A DNA stretch of 57,608 nt, from the NCBI GenBank assembly GCA_003151825.1, contig PLYO01000021.1:127976-185583 (forward strand). Direction: 5' to 3'. The stretch's first letter is position 1. Each line of letters opens with the position of its first letter. The notes under the pieces are model-generated. The model made no database searches and had not been told where the DNA came from. It saw only the letters and a list, made by a program, of their open reading frames with translations. The translations under genes and the position numbers were made by a program. Origin of the DNA: Ignavibacteriota bacterium (GTDB lineage Bacteria > Bacteroidota > Ignavibacteria > Palsa-1295). Positions 20,001 through 27,903 of the stretch are shown piece by piece.

Positions 20001-20272
20001 CCGGCATGATGGACACCGTTATCTGGCCTGAACAATATCAGAAGTATCACACGGAGCTTTCAACGGCGGAAGCGTTACGGATAACCGGAAAAGTCGTGGA
20101 GAGCTTTGGGGTATGTACGCTTGCAGCGCAAGCAATTGAGAAGGTGGAGTTTGAAACCCCACCTTCCATTCATTCAAATCACACTATTTCCCAGCAAGAG
20201 CGAGCGTTGCCGGCTTCGCAAGCAGTTCCACTGCACGGCGAACGGTTGCCGAATTTCGCTCCCAAAGTTTGA
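17081..20272 (+). CDS. dnaE2: Error-prone DNA polymerase III alpha, DnaE2 type
   Basis: This 1063-residue C-family polymerase probably copies damaged DNA together with DinB. The N-terminal PHP domain begins THLHAHSFYSFS, but the later motif reads TDTNNL where TDHDNL is usual, so one metal ligand is missing. The palm has GRGSGANSLVAYCL (about 336) and the catalytic PDFDIDF (about 376-382). A C-terminal OB fold starts near residue 930. The length fits DnaE2 rather than replicative DnaE (about 1160). Its last 89 bp overlap the 3' end of the convergent protease gene. Confidence 0.92.
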   Translation: MFTHLHAHSFYSFSRGTISPEQLVELAANAGMNSIAQTDTNNLTGAIEFYIAAKKHGIKPIIGVELRTRFETATILARNANGYKELCDIVTAVLEAIPQIKPKFTLESEEPGKAQMQEEETEYKPLAPFLLDLSENAVALSSSVTLLEQLASNGRKKNLFIELTPHSRKDWKSLRNIYRRFGLPCVATNDILFEKREEHGLHSLLRAIGTNTTITTVPAWEVGAECQHFTSEQELRNLLSGIGEDAFTNAQKIADSCNIELDFSYSKFTKYPVDDPPAFLRALAEEGFRKRFEHPTSEHRARFEQELTTITELRATDYYLSVWDMIQFEKSKNLPHLGRGSGANSLVAYCLEISNVDPIKNKLRFERFLNPERSMPPDFDIDFIWKDRYEVIHYMIDKFGKDRAAMLCTVQCYRGKGAIRETGKALGFTDAEINEQQAHVRSAFATGNPVSRSKDELNKLEDIKQWMLCAARIEGFPRNLNMHAGGLLIADKSLSHYTPVQMTPSGLPITQQDMYTADDWRLPKIDILATRGLGTYWDTMRIVEECTGIRPPVEDVNVALNDERTRELIRSGKTRGCFYIESPAMIGLLRKLQTDTFECLTAASSVIRPGVAQSGMMQEFIARHRDPERRKKADPLLAKLMPETYGVMVYQEDVLTVAHEVAGLTYGEADLMRRAMSGKTRSHERMTDLEGKFFQGCKRKGVPDNVASEIWRQIVSFSGYSFCKAHSASYAVLSFQEAWLKVYYPAEFLCSVLNNQGGFYRHQEYLNEARLLGVTVKLPDVNLSGFEHTVDEEGAIRLGFLSFKSLSSNSVERLLSSRTEMLFSSIEDFAIRSGVTMEDGALLITLGACDSFGLRRVEALVRFRAAMLGSSHSQKIRGQAGLGFTDDLSHFSLSHLSDYDPLNQFRLERSTFGYSVTNHPCDFLNRCSEREITASNLAKHVGKRVTVLGAVAATKRVTTKRGENMLMLNLSDHSGMMDTVIWPEQYQKYHTELSTAEALRITGKVVESFGVCTLAAQAIEKVEFETPPSIHSNHTISQQERALPASQAVPLHGERLPNFAPKV

Positions 20273-21761
20273 AGAAGCCAAGCTTATTCCAAATACCGCT
20301 GGCAACATCGGCCTTGATAAGCTTCGGAACCATCCAAGCGAGCTTTGCCGTGAGAGACTTGTCGGCGGTTGTATCTTGAACGCGGATGCTATCCATCGCC
20401 CATTCGATGATCGGTTGTGAAATCTCACAATGAGACTCGAAGCTATCAATGGTGGTTTTGAGTAGCCACTTGGCATTTACTCTCAAATAGAGCGCGGCAG
20501 CGCCTTCAACGGCATCCCGGAGCCATTCGGGATAAAACATGTCTTGCGAGACGAAGTAGTCTGGCACAATGCCGCTAAACGGAATCACCGATCTACCGCT
20601 CGCTGTCCGGTAGGTTGGGCAGTCAGCCTCGCTAACGCCGCTATCGAATACGTGGGCGGAGTTATCAAAGCTACCGAAGTCCCGATCCTCGCCACCGATC
20701 AAATCGCCATTGTAATACGGACGCTGAACCGATCTACCCGAAGGCAGCATGTAATAGGCAATCGCAAGATACAGCCTGTCCCTGTTCGGTAAGTTGAAAA
20801 ATTGCATCACCAAACTCTTACCGACTGTTGGCTGTCCGACGATAATCGCTCGATCAAGGTCTTGCAGAATGCCGGAAAACATTTCAGCGGCGCTGGCGCT
20901 CGAATTGCCCACAAGGATCGCGAGTGAAAGATTGGGATAGCGCGCCACTTCACCGAGCGAATACTGCTTGATATGCGACGCCTCGATTGAATTCTGAATG
21001 ATCGTTTGCCCATCCGAATGGACAAATAAATTTGCAGCCGTAAGACATTCACTTACGAGGCCACCCCGATTGCTACGCAAGTCCAGAATGAGCGCGCGCA
21101 TTCCACAATGGTATAGTCGGTCCACTGCTTTCTCAAGCTTCGAAGCGGTCCCTTCATGGAATCCAGTTAGAGCGATATATCCAACTTGCGAATCGACCAT
21201 ACTTGCAACGGGCACGCTTGAGGTTCCGAATCTGCCTTTGAGAATCGTCGCGCTGCCGTCGCTGTCGATTCCAACTCTGCGGATTCCAAACGTGACCTCA
21301 TCCCGATTTGGAAGATAAGTTTCCAAGCCGGTGTCGCTAATGTTCGGCAGGTCGTCCACTGTGACAATTTCATCGCCAGGGCGCATTCCGGCCTTATATG
21401 CAGGGCTTCCGTGAAGGACTGATGTTATGAGCACATGCCCGAGTACCGACCGGATTTGAATACCGAATCGGTAGTCCTCATCATCAATGCGATCCATGAA
21501 GCCGTCGGATTCCTGCTTTGTAAAATAACTGCTGAATGGGTCCAGCCGGTCGATGATCTCCTGAATGGGCAGCGAAGTGTCAATTCTGGTGTGCTCGAAG
21601 TAATTCTTCTCGATCGTCTTGAGGGCGTAATCTTTAACGACCCTCAATGCCTCAAGAGAATCAGTTGGGAGAATCGGGATAGGTTGTTGGGCACGGCTAA
21701 CTTCGACCGCCGCAAGCAGCGTGGCGGCGGCGAGCAAGCGTTTATATCCATGATGTTTCAT
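20184..21761 (-). CDS. S41 family C-terminal processing protease with PDZ domain
   Basis: The 525-residue product has a signal peptide ending near SRAQQ (residue 26), so it acts in the envelope. A PDZ domain spans about residues 95-170 (GIQIRSV..SPAYKAGMRPGDEIVTVDD). The S41 core follows, with VGYIALTGF, LILDLRSNRGG, the nucleophile region GNSSASAAEMFSG (about 283-295) and the general-base lysine in TVGKSL (about 312). These are the Ctp/Tsp-type catalytic Ser and Lys. The C-terminal about 100 residues are unassigned. It converges on dnaE2 with an 89-bp overlap of coding ends. Confidence 0.88.
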   Translation of the reverse strand: MKHHGYKRLLAAATLLAAVEVSRAQQPIPILPTDSLEALRVVKDYALKTIEKNYFEHTRIDTSLPIQEIIDRLDPFSSYFTKQESDGFMDRIDDEDYRFGIQIRSVLGHVLITSVLHGSPAYKAGMRPGDEIVTVDDLPNISDTGLETYLPNRDEVTFGIRRVGIDSDGSATILKGRFGTSSVPVASMVDSQVGYIALTGFHEGTASKLEKAVDRLYHCGMRALILDLRSNRGGLVSECLTAANLFVHSDGQTIIQNSIEASHIKQYSLGEVARYPNLSLAILVGNSSASAAEMFSGILQDLDRAIIVGQPTVGKSLVMQFFNLPNRDRLYLAIAYYMLPSGRSVQRPYYNGDLIGGEDRDFGSFDNSAHVFDSGVSEADCPTYRTASGRSVIPFSGIVPDYFVSQDMFYPEWLRDAVEGAAALYLRVNAKWLLKTTIDSFESHCEISQPIIEWAMDSIRVQDTTADKSLTAKLAWMVPKLIKADVASGIWNKLGFFKLWERNSATVRRAVELLAKPATLALAGK

Positions 21762-21977
21762 AGGCGTGGTTGAAAAATGTGGTTCGTTCGTCTTGTTTGA
21801 TTTCCAAATCGTATCGAATTTCCATCTTTACCTCCCGTCTCTATGAATATACAGTCATCATCGTTTCTTATCCTTCGTAGAACTTTCGTGCCAACGAAAA
21901 GAACCTGAATGCTTGCGGCACACTTAGTGAAGTTCCCTTATACGTGAGAGATCAATGACTTAAAAAGGGGACACATT

Positions 21978-22055
21978 ATGAATTTCGCTAAAATTGCGCG
22001 ATTCCGCGTTGTCGAAGTTTATACTAATTGCAACATTTGGTTCTGCCCTAATTAG
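21978..22055 (+). CDS. Possible 25-codon small ORF
   Basis: A start at 21978 is preceded 7 bp upstream by AAAAAGGGG, a strong Shine-Dalgarno match, and the frame closes at 22055 after 25 codons (starts MNFAKIARFR, two Cys near the end). No homology is recognised. It lies in the 311-bp gap between the S41 protease and the next minus-strand gene; the rest of that gap shows nothing. It may be chance. Confidence 0.25.
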   Translation: MNFAKIARFRVVEVYTNCNIWFCPN

Positions 22056-22072
22056 AATAGGTTGCTAAAGCG

Positions 22073-22621
22073 TTATACTTTTTGTTGTCCATTCAAATTT
22101 TCGGTTTCAAACACGAATGAATGTATTTGGTGGCTATACCACGCTTCAAAATGGGTTCCCTGTTTACCTCTAAGATCGCTCCATTCAATCGAAGCTCGAA
22201 TTGTAATTGGCGGCTGGTCATTCAGTAATTGTTCTCCTGTGTATTTTATTGGAATGATAAAAAGCCGTTCCATCGTTTCTGAAAAATCGCCCAATCTTTG
22301 ATCGACGGGCGGTTCGTTCCGAATCCCTCGGATATGAGCTTCTGCTCGAAGTCGGATACCGAAGGCTGTTGCATCTCCAATTTTCTTGACGCTAAAGTAT
22401 ATCATAGTGTCCCCCGTAATGGCATGATTACCAATCTGAGGGGAGCCAAGCAAAACCGAAGCCTTATGAAGAAGCGCAAATTGATTCCGTTGTTCTCTTA
22501 GCTGCTTTTGAGCCGCTACCCATAGGCCAAGGGTAACCCCAGCAAGAACAAATGTGCCTATTACCAGCCACCAGCCGGAATCCAAACAAAGAAAAAATGT
22601 GGAGGAACAATCTAACAGCAT
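22073..22621 (-). CDS. Hypothetical membrane-anchored protein
   Basis: The 182-residue product has one hydrophobic segment (about 17-36, WWLVIGTFVLAGVTLGLWVA) followed by a charged helix (QKQLREQRNQF) and a soluble beta-rich domain. This is the common layout of small single-pass proteins of unknown function in accessory regions. No catalytic motif is visible. It starts 5 bp after the DUF2158-like gene, so the two form a small operon beside the helicase of the defence cluster. Confidence 0.6.
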   Translation of the reverse strand: MLLDCSSTFFLCLDSGWWLVIGTFVLAGVTLGLWVAAQKQLREQRNQFALLHKASVLLGSPQIGNHAITGDTMIYFSVKKIGDATAFGIRLRAEAHIRGIRNEPPVDQRLGDFSETMERLFIIPIKYTGEQLLNDQPPITIRASIEWSDLRGKQGTHFEAWYSHQIHSFVFETENLNGQQKV

Positions 22622-22626
22622 GATTC

Positions 22627-22893
22627 TTAATCTTGCTTTCTTACGGCTCCGAGAATCATTCCAAACCAGCTTTTAAAAGCATGTGAGCGAATGAGCGTTT
22701 TTGATGGTTTGCGAAGAGCCTCTAAATAGTATGTGTGCCTCATTGGGTTTCCGTGTCGGTCATGCCACATACATTCGGCCTCAAGATCCGTACCGTAATT
22801 CCACGTAGCAATTCTTGTAACCGACATAACGGGGCCACCATGCTTTAGCTGCACCACGTCACCCACGTCGATTCCACTGGTGTTCTCCTTCAT
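22627..22893 (-). CDS. DUF2158 (YodC-like) small protein
   Basis: The 88-residue product begins with the hallmark GDVVQLKHGGPVMSVTRI and continues with a CMWHDRHGNP block, as in DUF2158 proteins, which usually have a Cys-Trp pair in the second half. The family is small and cytosolic, without a known biochemical role, and is frequent in accessory regions. It is divergent from the helicase gene across 64 bp. Confidence 0.75.
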   Translation of the reverse strand: MKENTSGIDVGDVVQLKHGGPVMSVTRIATWNYGTDLEAECMWHDRHGNPMRHTYYLEALRKPSKTLIRSHAFKSWFGMILGAVRKQD

Positions 22894-22957
22894 AGCTCAC
22901 GGAACGCCTGAGATTCGAGGCTCGTTCGCTCCGTGAACCAAGAGTATTTCCATTCAA

Positions 22958-25900
22958 ATGAGTCTCGATTTTCCCCGTTCTGATGGCAAAACCTCACCCC
23001 TTTCTTCGGGTGCAGGGAGTAGCTCGCTTATCTACGACAATCAAGTTTTCGGCAAAGCCGGTTCGTACCTTTTCGATAAGATACGACCAAACTCTCAACT
23101 CTCATTCGTCACCGCTTACTTCACCATTTATGCTTATGAGCGGTTGCGAGAAAAACTCGATTCAATCGAGGAACTCCGCTTGCTCTTCGGAGAACCGACA
23201 TTTCTAAAGTCTGTTGATCCAGATAAGACAGCACATAAGGCATTTCACTTGACGGAGAGCGGACTGAAGGTTGCAAACCAACTTCAGCAACGATACGCGG
23301 CGAAGCTCTGTGCTAATTGGATTCGTGACAAAGTTCAAATCCGGTCGGTGAAGCAGGCCAATTTGCTGCACGGCAAAATGTACCACATCGACGACACCGA
23401 CGCACTCATCGGTAGTTCAAACTTCACGGCTGCCGGCCTCGGTCTTGGTATGGATAGCAATATCGAACTCAACATCGAAGTCGATGCGAAGAGCACTATC
23501 CGCGACTTAAAAAAGTGGTTCGATACTATTTGGAATGACAAGAATCTTGTTGAAGATGTCAAGGATAAAGTTCTTGAATATCTGTCCGTTCAGTACGCGG
23601 ATCATTCGCCGGAATTCATTTACTACAAAACGCTCTTTCATCTTTTCGAGAACTTCCTTGCTGAGAACGAAGAGATGGACCCGTTCGAGGGACGCACTTC
23701 ATTTCTTGAGAGCAAGATTTGGAATGCCCTATTCCAATTTCAGAAGGATGGAGCTAAAGGAGCCATTCAGAAGATTATCAAATACAACGGCTGCATCCTG
23801 GCGGATAGCGTTGGACTTGGAAAGACCTACGAAGCTCTTGCCGTTATCAAGTATTTCCTGAATCGGAATGAGCGCGTCCTTGTGCTTTGCCCTAAAAAGC
23901 TCAGAGAGAATTGGACGATCTATGATGTAAGTGCCGGAAGCACTCTCAATCCGTTCATGGAAGATAGGATGGCATACACCGTCCTATCACATACCGATCT
24001 CGGTAGAGAGAAGGGACATGTTGGTACAGTCGATCTAAAGAATTTCCGATGGGATGATTTTGACCTGATTGTTATAGACGAATCCCACAATTTCAGAAAC
24101 ACGGGACAACGATATGATTTCCTTTTCGAAAAAGCGTTGAAGAGTGGTGGCAAAACAAAAGTGCTTCTCCTCTCTGCCACGCCCGTTAACACGTCACTAC
24201 GTGACCTGAGAAATCAGCTTGACCTCATCACGGAACAAAACGATGAGGCATTTCAGGAATCACTTGGAATCCGGTCAATCAAGAGCTTGCTCGGAGTATG
24301 CCAACGCACTTTCGAAAAGTGGGCGAAGGTTGGCGGAGAAAGAAGAATCTCGAATCTCCTTAATTCGCTGGACGGTGCTTTTTTGAAGCTTCTCGATGAA
24401 GTCACAATTGCCCGATCACGAAAGCATGTTGTCGATTATTATTCTGAGGAGTTAGATCGAATCGGTCGTTTCCCAAAGCGGGAGAAACCGAAATCTATAT
24501 ATCCTAAGATCGACACGAAAGATGCCTTCGTCTCTTATGAAAAGATCGCGGTGGATATTACGGGTCTTAAAATGGCCCTTTACTACCCGGCTTTTTACTT
24601 GAAAGATGAATTCAAGCCGCAATATGAGACAACAGCCGGAACGAAGAGCGAAAGGAACCTCACACAGGAAGGACGCGAAAAATCTCTAACTTCGATGATG
24701 AAGGTCAACCTTCTAAAGAGGCTCGAAAGCAGCGTAGAGGCATTCCGGTTAACGCTCGGCAGAACAGTCGAGTCAATCGAAAGACTTGAGGCAACTCTTC
24801 GGAATGCAAAAGAAATCGAGCTTGCTACTTTTGAGGCCGATCCTGCCAATGACGATGAGGAAGTCCAGGAAGCGTTGGAAGTCGGGAAGAACAAGAAGTA
24901 TAAGACGGCACACATGCGTCTCGATGACTGGCTCCGCGATCTCGAATCAGATAGAGTTGCACTTCAACGGCTGTATGACCATGCACAACCAATTACACCG
25001 GCGCGAGACGCAAAGCTTGCCGATCTTAAGAGCCTAATTAAGGCAAAAATGACGAAGCCGACAATGACGGAAGATGGACGCAAGAATAAGAAGGTGCTTG
25101 TATTCACCGCTTCGGCGGACACCGCGCAGTATCTGTTCGCAAACTTGCGGCCCTGGGTTCAGGAAGAATTTAAGGCCAACATTGCAGTCGTAACCGGAAC
25201 AGGCGATAATCACGTAACAACCGGACATACGGAGTTCAACGAAATCCTCACAAACTTCTCTCCAATTGCGAAGCGGCGAAGTGAGCAAGCTTCTCTCGCA
25301 TTGCTCCCGGAGATTGATGTGCTGATTGCAACCGATTGTATCTCGGAAGGACAAAATTTGCAGGACTGCGATTACTTAGTGAATTATGACATTCACTGGA
25401 ATCCTGTTCGTATAATTCAGCGATTCGGGCGAATTGACAGGATCGGGAGCCGTAATCAATCGGTGCAGCTTGTGAACTTCTGGCCTACGCATGATTTGAA
25501 CGCTTATATCAATCTTAAAGACCGCGTGGAGTCACGTATGGCACTTGTTGACCTGACGGCAACGAGTGACGATAACATGCTGACGATGGATGCTATTGAG
25601 GAAAGCGTACAACAGGAATTAGACTTCCGTGACCGAGCACTGTTGCAACTGAAAGATTCTGTTCTCGATCTCGAAGATTTGGACGATGGAGTATCGCTGA
25701 CAGAGTTTACCCTGGACGATTTCCGAGTTGAACTTCTACGCTTCTTCGCGGAGAACAGGAAAGCATTGGAGGAAGCGCCGCCTGGACTTTTTGCGGTTGT
25801 GCCAAGTGAAATTCCGCCGGATAAAGTTACACTCTTTAGCAGTCCGCCGCCGAAAGTATTTCCGGGTGTCATATTCTGCCTCAAACAACGAGTGACGGCA

Positions 25901-26266
25901 GAAGAGAACGCAAAGATCAATCCGCTGCAACCGTATTTTCTGATTTATGTCCGGGATGATGGCGAAGTGCGTTTCAACTTCTCACAGCCAAAGCAAATTT
26001 TGGAGCTATACCGTTTGCTAAGTACCGGGAAGACCTCTGCTTATGAAGAACTGTGCCGGACCTTCGACAAAGAGACTGAGGGCGGGAAGAACATGGCGAA
26101 GCATTCCGAATTACTCTCAAAGTCCCTGCGAGCTATCGAACGAAGCTTTTCGTCCCGCGCTGTTGACAGTCTCTTTAGCAGCAAGCAGGCGTCATTGCCG
26201 AATGCGAAAGATAAGCCAGGTGAAAATTCCGATTGGGAGCTTGTGACCTGGCTTGTAATCCGATAG
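22958..26266 (+). CDS. SNF2-type helicase with N-terminal PLD-like domain
   Basis: The 1102-residue product has an N-terminal phospholipase-D-like domain with one HKD-type motif (LLHGKMYHIDDTDALIGSSNFT, from about 135). It continues as an SNF2/superfamily-2 helicase: motif I DSVGLGKT (about 286), the DEAH-like box IDESHNF (about 372) and motif VI NPVRIIQRFGRIDRIGS (about 812). Such PLD-SNF2 proteins occur in DNA-modification and defence loci (compare DISARM and BREX relatives), where they probably translocate on and cut foreign DNA. It faces the methyltransferase operon tail to tail, with 9 bp between the stops. Confidence 0.88.
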   Translation: MSLDFPRSDGKTSPLSSGAGSSSLIYDNQVFGKAGSYLFDKIRPNSQLSFVTAYFTIYAYERLREKLDSIEELRLLFGEPTFLKSVDPDKTAHKAFHLTESGLKVANQLQQRYAAKLCANWIRDKVQIRSVKQANLLHGKMYHIDDTDALIGSSNFTAAGLGLGMDSNIELNIEVDAKSTIRDLKKWFDTIWNDKNLVEDVKDKVLEYLSVQYADHSPEFIYYKTLFHLFENFLAENEEMDPFEGRTSFLESKIWNALFQFQKDGAKGAIQKIIKYNGCILADSVGLGKTYEALAVIKYFLNRNERVLVLCPKKLRENWTIYDVSAGSTLNPFMEDRMAYTVLSHTDLGREKGHVGTVDLKNFRWDDFDLIVIDESHNFRNTGQRYDFLFEKALKSGGKTKVLLLSATPVNTSLRDLRNQLDLITEQNDEAFQESLGIRSIKSLLGVCQRTFEKWAKVGGERRISNLLNSLDGAFLKLLDEVTIARSRKHVVDYYSEELDRIGRFPKREKPKSIYPKIDTKDAFVSYEKIAVDITGLKMALYYPAFYLKDEFKPQYETTAGTKSERNLTQEGREKSLTSMMKVNLLKRLESSVEAFRLTLGRTVESIERLEATLRNAKEIELATFEADPANDDEEVQEALEVGKNKKYKTAHMRLDDWLRDLESDRVALQRLYDHAQPITPARDAKLADLKSLIKAKMTKPTMTEDGRKNKKVLVFTASADTAQYLFANLRPWVQEEFKANIAVVTGTGDNHVTTGHTEFNEILTNFSPIAKRRSEQASLALLPEIDVLIATDCISEGQNLQDCDYLVNYDIHWNPVRIIQRFGRIDRIGSRNQSVQLVNFWPTHDLNAYINLKDRVESRMALVDLTATSDDNMLTMDAIEESVQQELDFRDRALLQLKDSVLDLEDLDDGVSLTEFTLDDFRVELLRFFAENRKALEEAPPGLFAVVPSEIPPDKVTLFSSPPPKVFPGVIFCLKQRVTAEENAKINPLQPYFLIYVRDDGEVRFNFSQPKQILELYRLLSTGKTSAYEELCRTFDKETEGGKNMAKHSELLSKSLRAIERSFSSRAVDSLFSSKQASLPNAKDKPGENSDWELVTWLVIR

Positions 26267-26275
26267 TATCACTCG

Positions 26276-26653
26276 CTACTCGTCGAATAATGTTACATCC
26301 TCGGAGGCAACCTCCGCAAGCCTGTTTGCTATCTCAAGACGAAGCACTTCATCTTCGGGCCAGCCAATAATATCCCAATGAGAGTTAACGGGATAACAGT
26401 TGGGAACCTCTACCTGCTCAGTTTTGAGTCCAAGAGCGGTGGCATGAGCACCGAAAAAGCCACCCTCTGCAACGAGTATTTTGTTGCGAAGCTGTGCGAC
26501 ACACCTTCCAATCTCTAATTCTTCATCTCGGCTCAGACCTTCATCGCATAGAACCGACAGCCGTTGATCGGATGGGGGCTTAAATGCTCTTGGCTTGACC
26601 ACATTCTTGGCGGTCAAGTCTCCTTTAAACAGGAATCTCTCGAAGTGAGACAT
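26276..26653 (-). CDS. Small protein of the TIGR04255-linked module
   Basis: This 125-residue soluble protein is not recognised by name. Visible features are FERFLFKGDL at the start, a conserved-looking AHATALG and the ending SHWDIIGWPEDEVLRLEIANRLAEVAS. Its start overlaps the previous stop by one base (TAATG), so it is translationally coupled. It is the last gene of the five-gene operon. From memory, similar small proteins accompany TIGR04255 genes elsewhere; this recollection is not verified here. Confidence 0.7.
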   Translation of the reverse strand: MSHFERFLFKGDLTAKNVVKPRAFKPPSDQRLSVLCDEGLSRDEELEIGRCVAQLRNKILVAEGGFFGAHATALGLKTEQVEVPNCYPVNSHWDIIGWPEDEVLRLEIANRLAEVASEDVTLFDE

Positions 26654-27111
26654 TAAGCCTGTTTCTGCGCTCCTTGTTGGACGGCGATCCGTGGCAATCG
26701 GACTACTGCTTGCCTGACCTCAAAGAACTTTGTCAAATGCGTTTTTAGTATTTCCGGGAAATCCTCGACAAATCGCAAACGACCGGTCAGAGGTTCGCTG
26801 CCTACTCGTCCAGCAAATACCACAAGTCCGCTGGAGAAAATGTTTAATGCGAGTCGTTGACGGTCCCGTGACCAAAGTAGCTCAACCGCGCCGTCTGGAT
26901 CCCCGCTAATTTCTGGTAACTCGAATTCCATTGGAAGTCTCTCCAGTAGCCGTCGTGCGAGTTCAAGAGTCTCGTCCTTGACCGCCTTAGCACCGTCCCC
27001 ATTCCAATCGTCCTCTCTACATTCGAGCCAAACGTCGGTGATTGCGTCAGAGATATTGCTGTCACGCTGGCGCTCACGAATACTCTTTGATGTGGCTTCA
27101 CTTGCTCTCAT
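26653..27111 (-). CDS. Small protein with WNGDGA motif, TIGR04255-linked
   Basis: The 152-residue soluble protein has DDWNGDGAKAVKDETLELARRLLERLP near residues 33-60, followed by PEISGDPDGAVELLW and a beta-rich C-terminal half. The WNGxGA-plus-DPDG pattern is a form I associate with proteins next to TIGR04255 genes. No enzyme residues are obvious. It starts 21 bp after the TIGR04255-like gene and its stop overlaps the next start (TAATG). Confidence 0.7.
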   Translation of the reverse strand: MRASEATSKSIRERQRDSNISDAITDVWLECREDDWNGDGAKAVKDETLELARRLLERLPMEFELPEISGDPDGAVELLWSRDRQRLALNIFSSGLVVFAGRVGSEPLTGRLRFVEDFPEILKTHLTKFFEVRQAVVRLPRIAVQQGAQKQA

Positions 27112-27132
27112 GTTGGTATTCTCGATTATTGG

Positions 27133-27882
27133 TTAATTAGACTCAAAAAGCGTTGCTGCTTCTTCGGTTATGCTATTAAAAAAGACTGTGTTCTTATAAT
27201 TCCTAAGTTCCTCAAATTGTGCCCTTAGCCCTTCGTCGTCGGATGCAATTTTGCCTGTGCGCCCAACGTCTATGTCAAGGATGTATGGCTGCTTCCCATC
27301 ATCAAGCGCCTCTTCAATCGACTGAAGTATTTGGAGCGTCAAATCTGGTCCAGGCCTTAAGATAACTTGCTGAAAAAAGTAGGACGCATCACCCTCGACA
27401 TTCGGAGGAAGCTGCGGCAAAGCGATCACATACTTGGTTAGATCGGAATCTGGCAGCGGTAGTCGGTTGATGTATCGGACACCAAGCCTCAAGACCTCCG
27501 AAGGATGAATAAACTCTTTATATGATGTCCACCACTTCATTGCCTCCTCAATTATGGCTTCCCATGTTTCGTACTCTGCAAGCCGATTCAGAGTAAAACC
27601 ATCGAGGCGGAATTGAAGGAGTTGGTTGCCATCCTGATTCTTGAGAACCCAGCCGTCTTGCCGACGCTCCGAAACAGAAGAATGGAGATCGGGCGACTCC
27701 TTGAACAAGAACTGTGCGAGTACACGCTTGCCAAGATTAGGATAGTCATGCCTTGCAATCTCGGCGAGCGGTTTTAAGTCCTCAATTCGGACTTCCGACG
27801 GGAGTGTAACTCGCACGTCTATCATCGCTTCCAAGATCGGAGCATGTATTAGGTGTCGCTCGCGAGCGGGTTGCATAATCAC
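27133..27882 (-). CDS. TIGR04255-like family protein
   Basis: The 249-residue soluble protein begins HLIHAPILEAMIDVRV, the typical opening of the sporadically distributed TIGR04255 family. FRLDGFTLNRLAEYETWE and LRLGVRYINRLPLP follow. The family has no established biochemical function, and its patchy distribution suits mobile or defence loci. Here it sits 21 bp after the methyltransferase gene in the same operon, which makes a regulatory or sensor role for the restriction system plausible but unproven. Starts at 27882 or 27876 are both possible. Confidence 0.72.
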   Translation of the reverse strand: MIMQPARERHLIHAPILEAMIDVRVTLPSEVRIEDLKPLAEIARHDYPNLGKRVLAQFLFKESPDLHSSVSERRQDGWVLKNQDGNQLLQFRLDGFTLNRLAEYETWEAIIEEAMKWWTSYKEFIHPSEVLRLGVRYINRLPLPDSDLTKYVIALPQLPPNVEGDASYFFQQVILRPGPDLTLQILQSIEEALDDGKQPYILDIDVGRTGKIASDDEGLRAQFEELRNYKNTVFFNSITEEAATLFESN

Positions 27883-27903
27883 AAATATACGAACTTTACG
27901 AAG

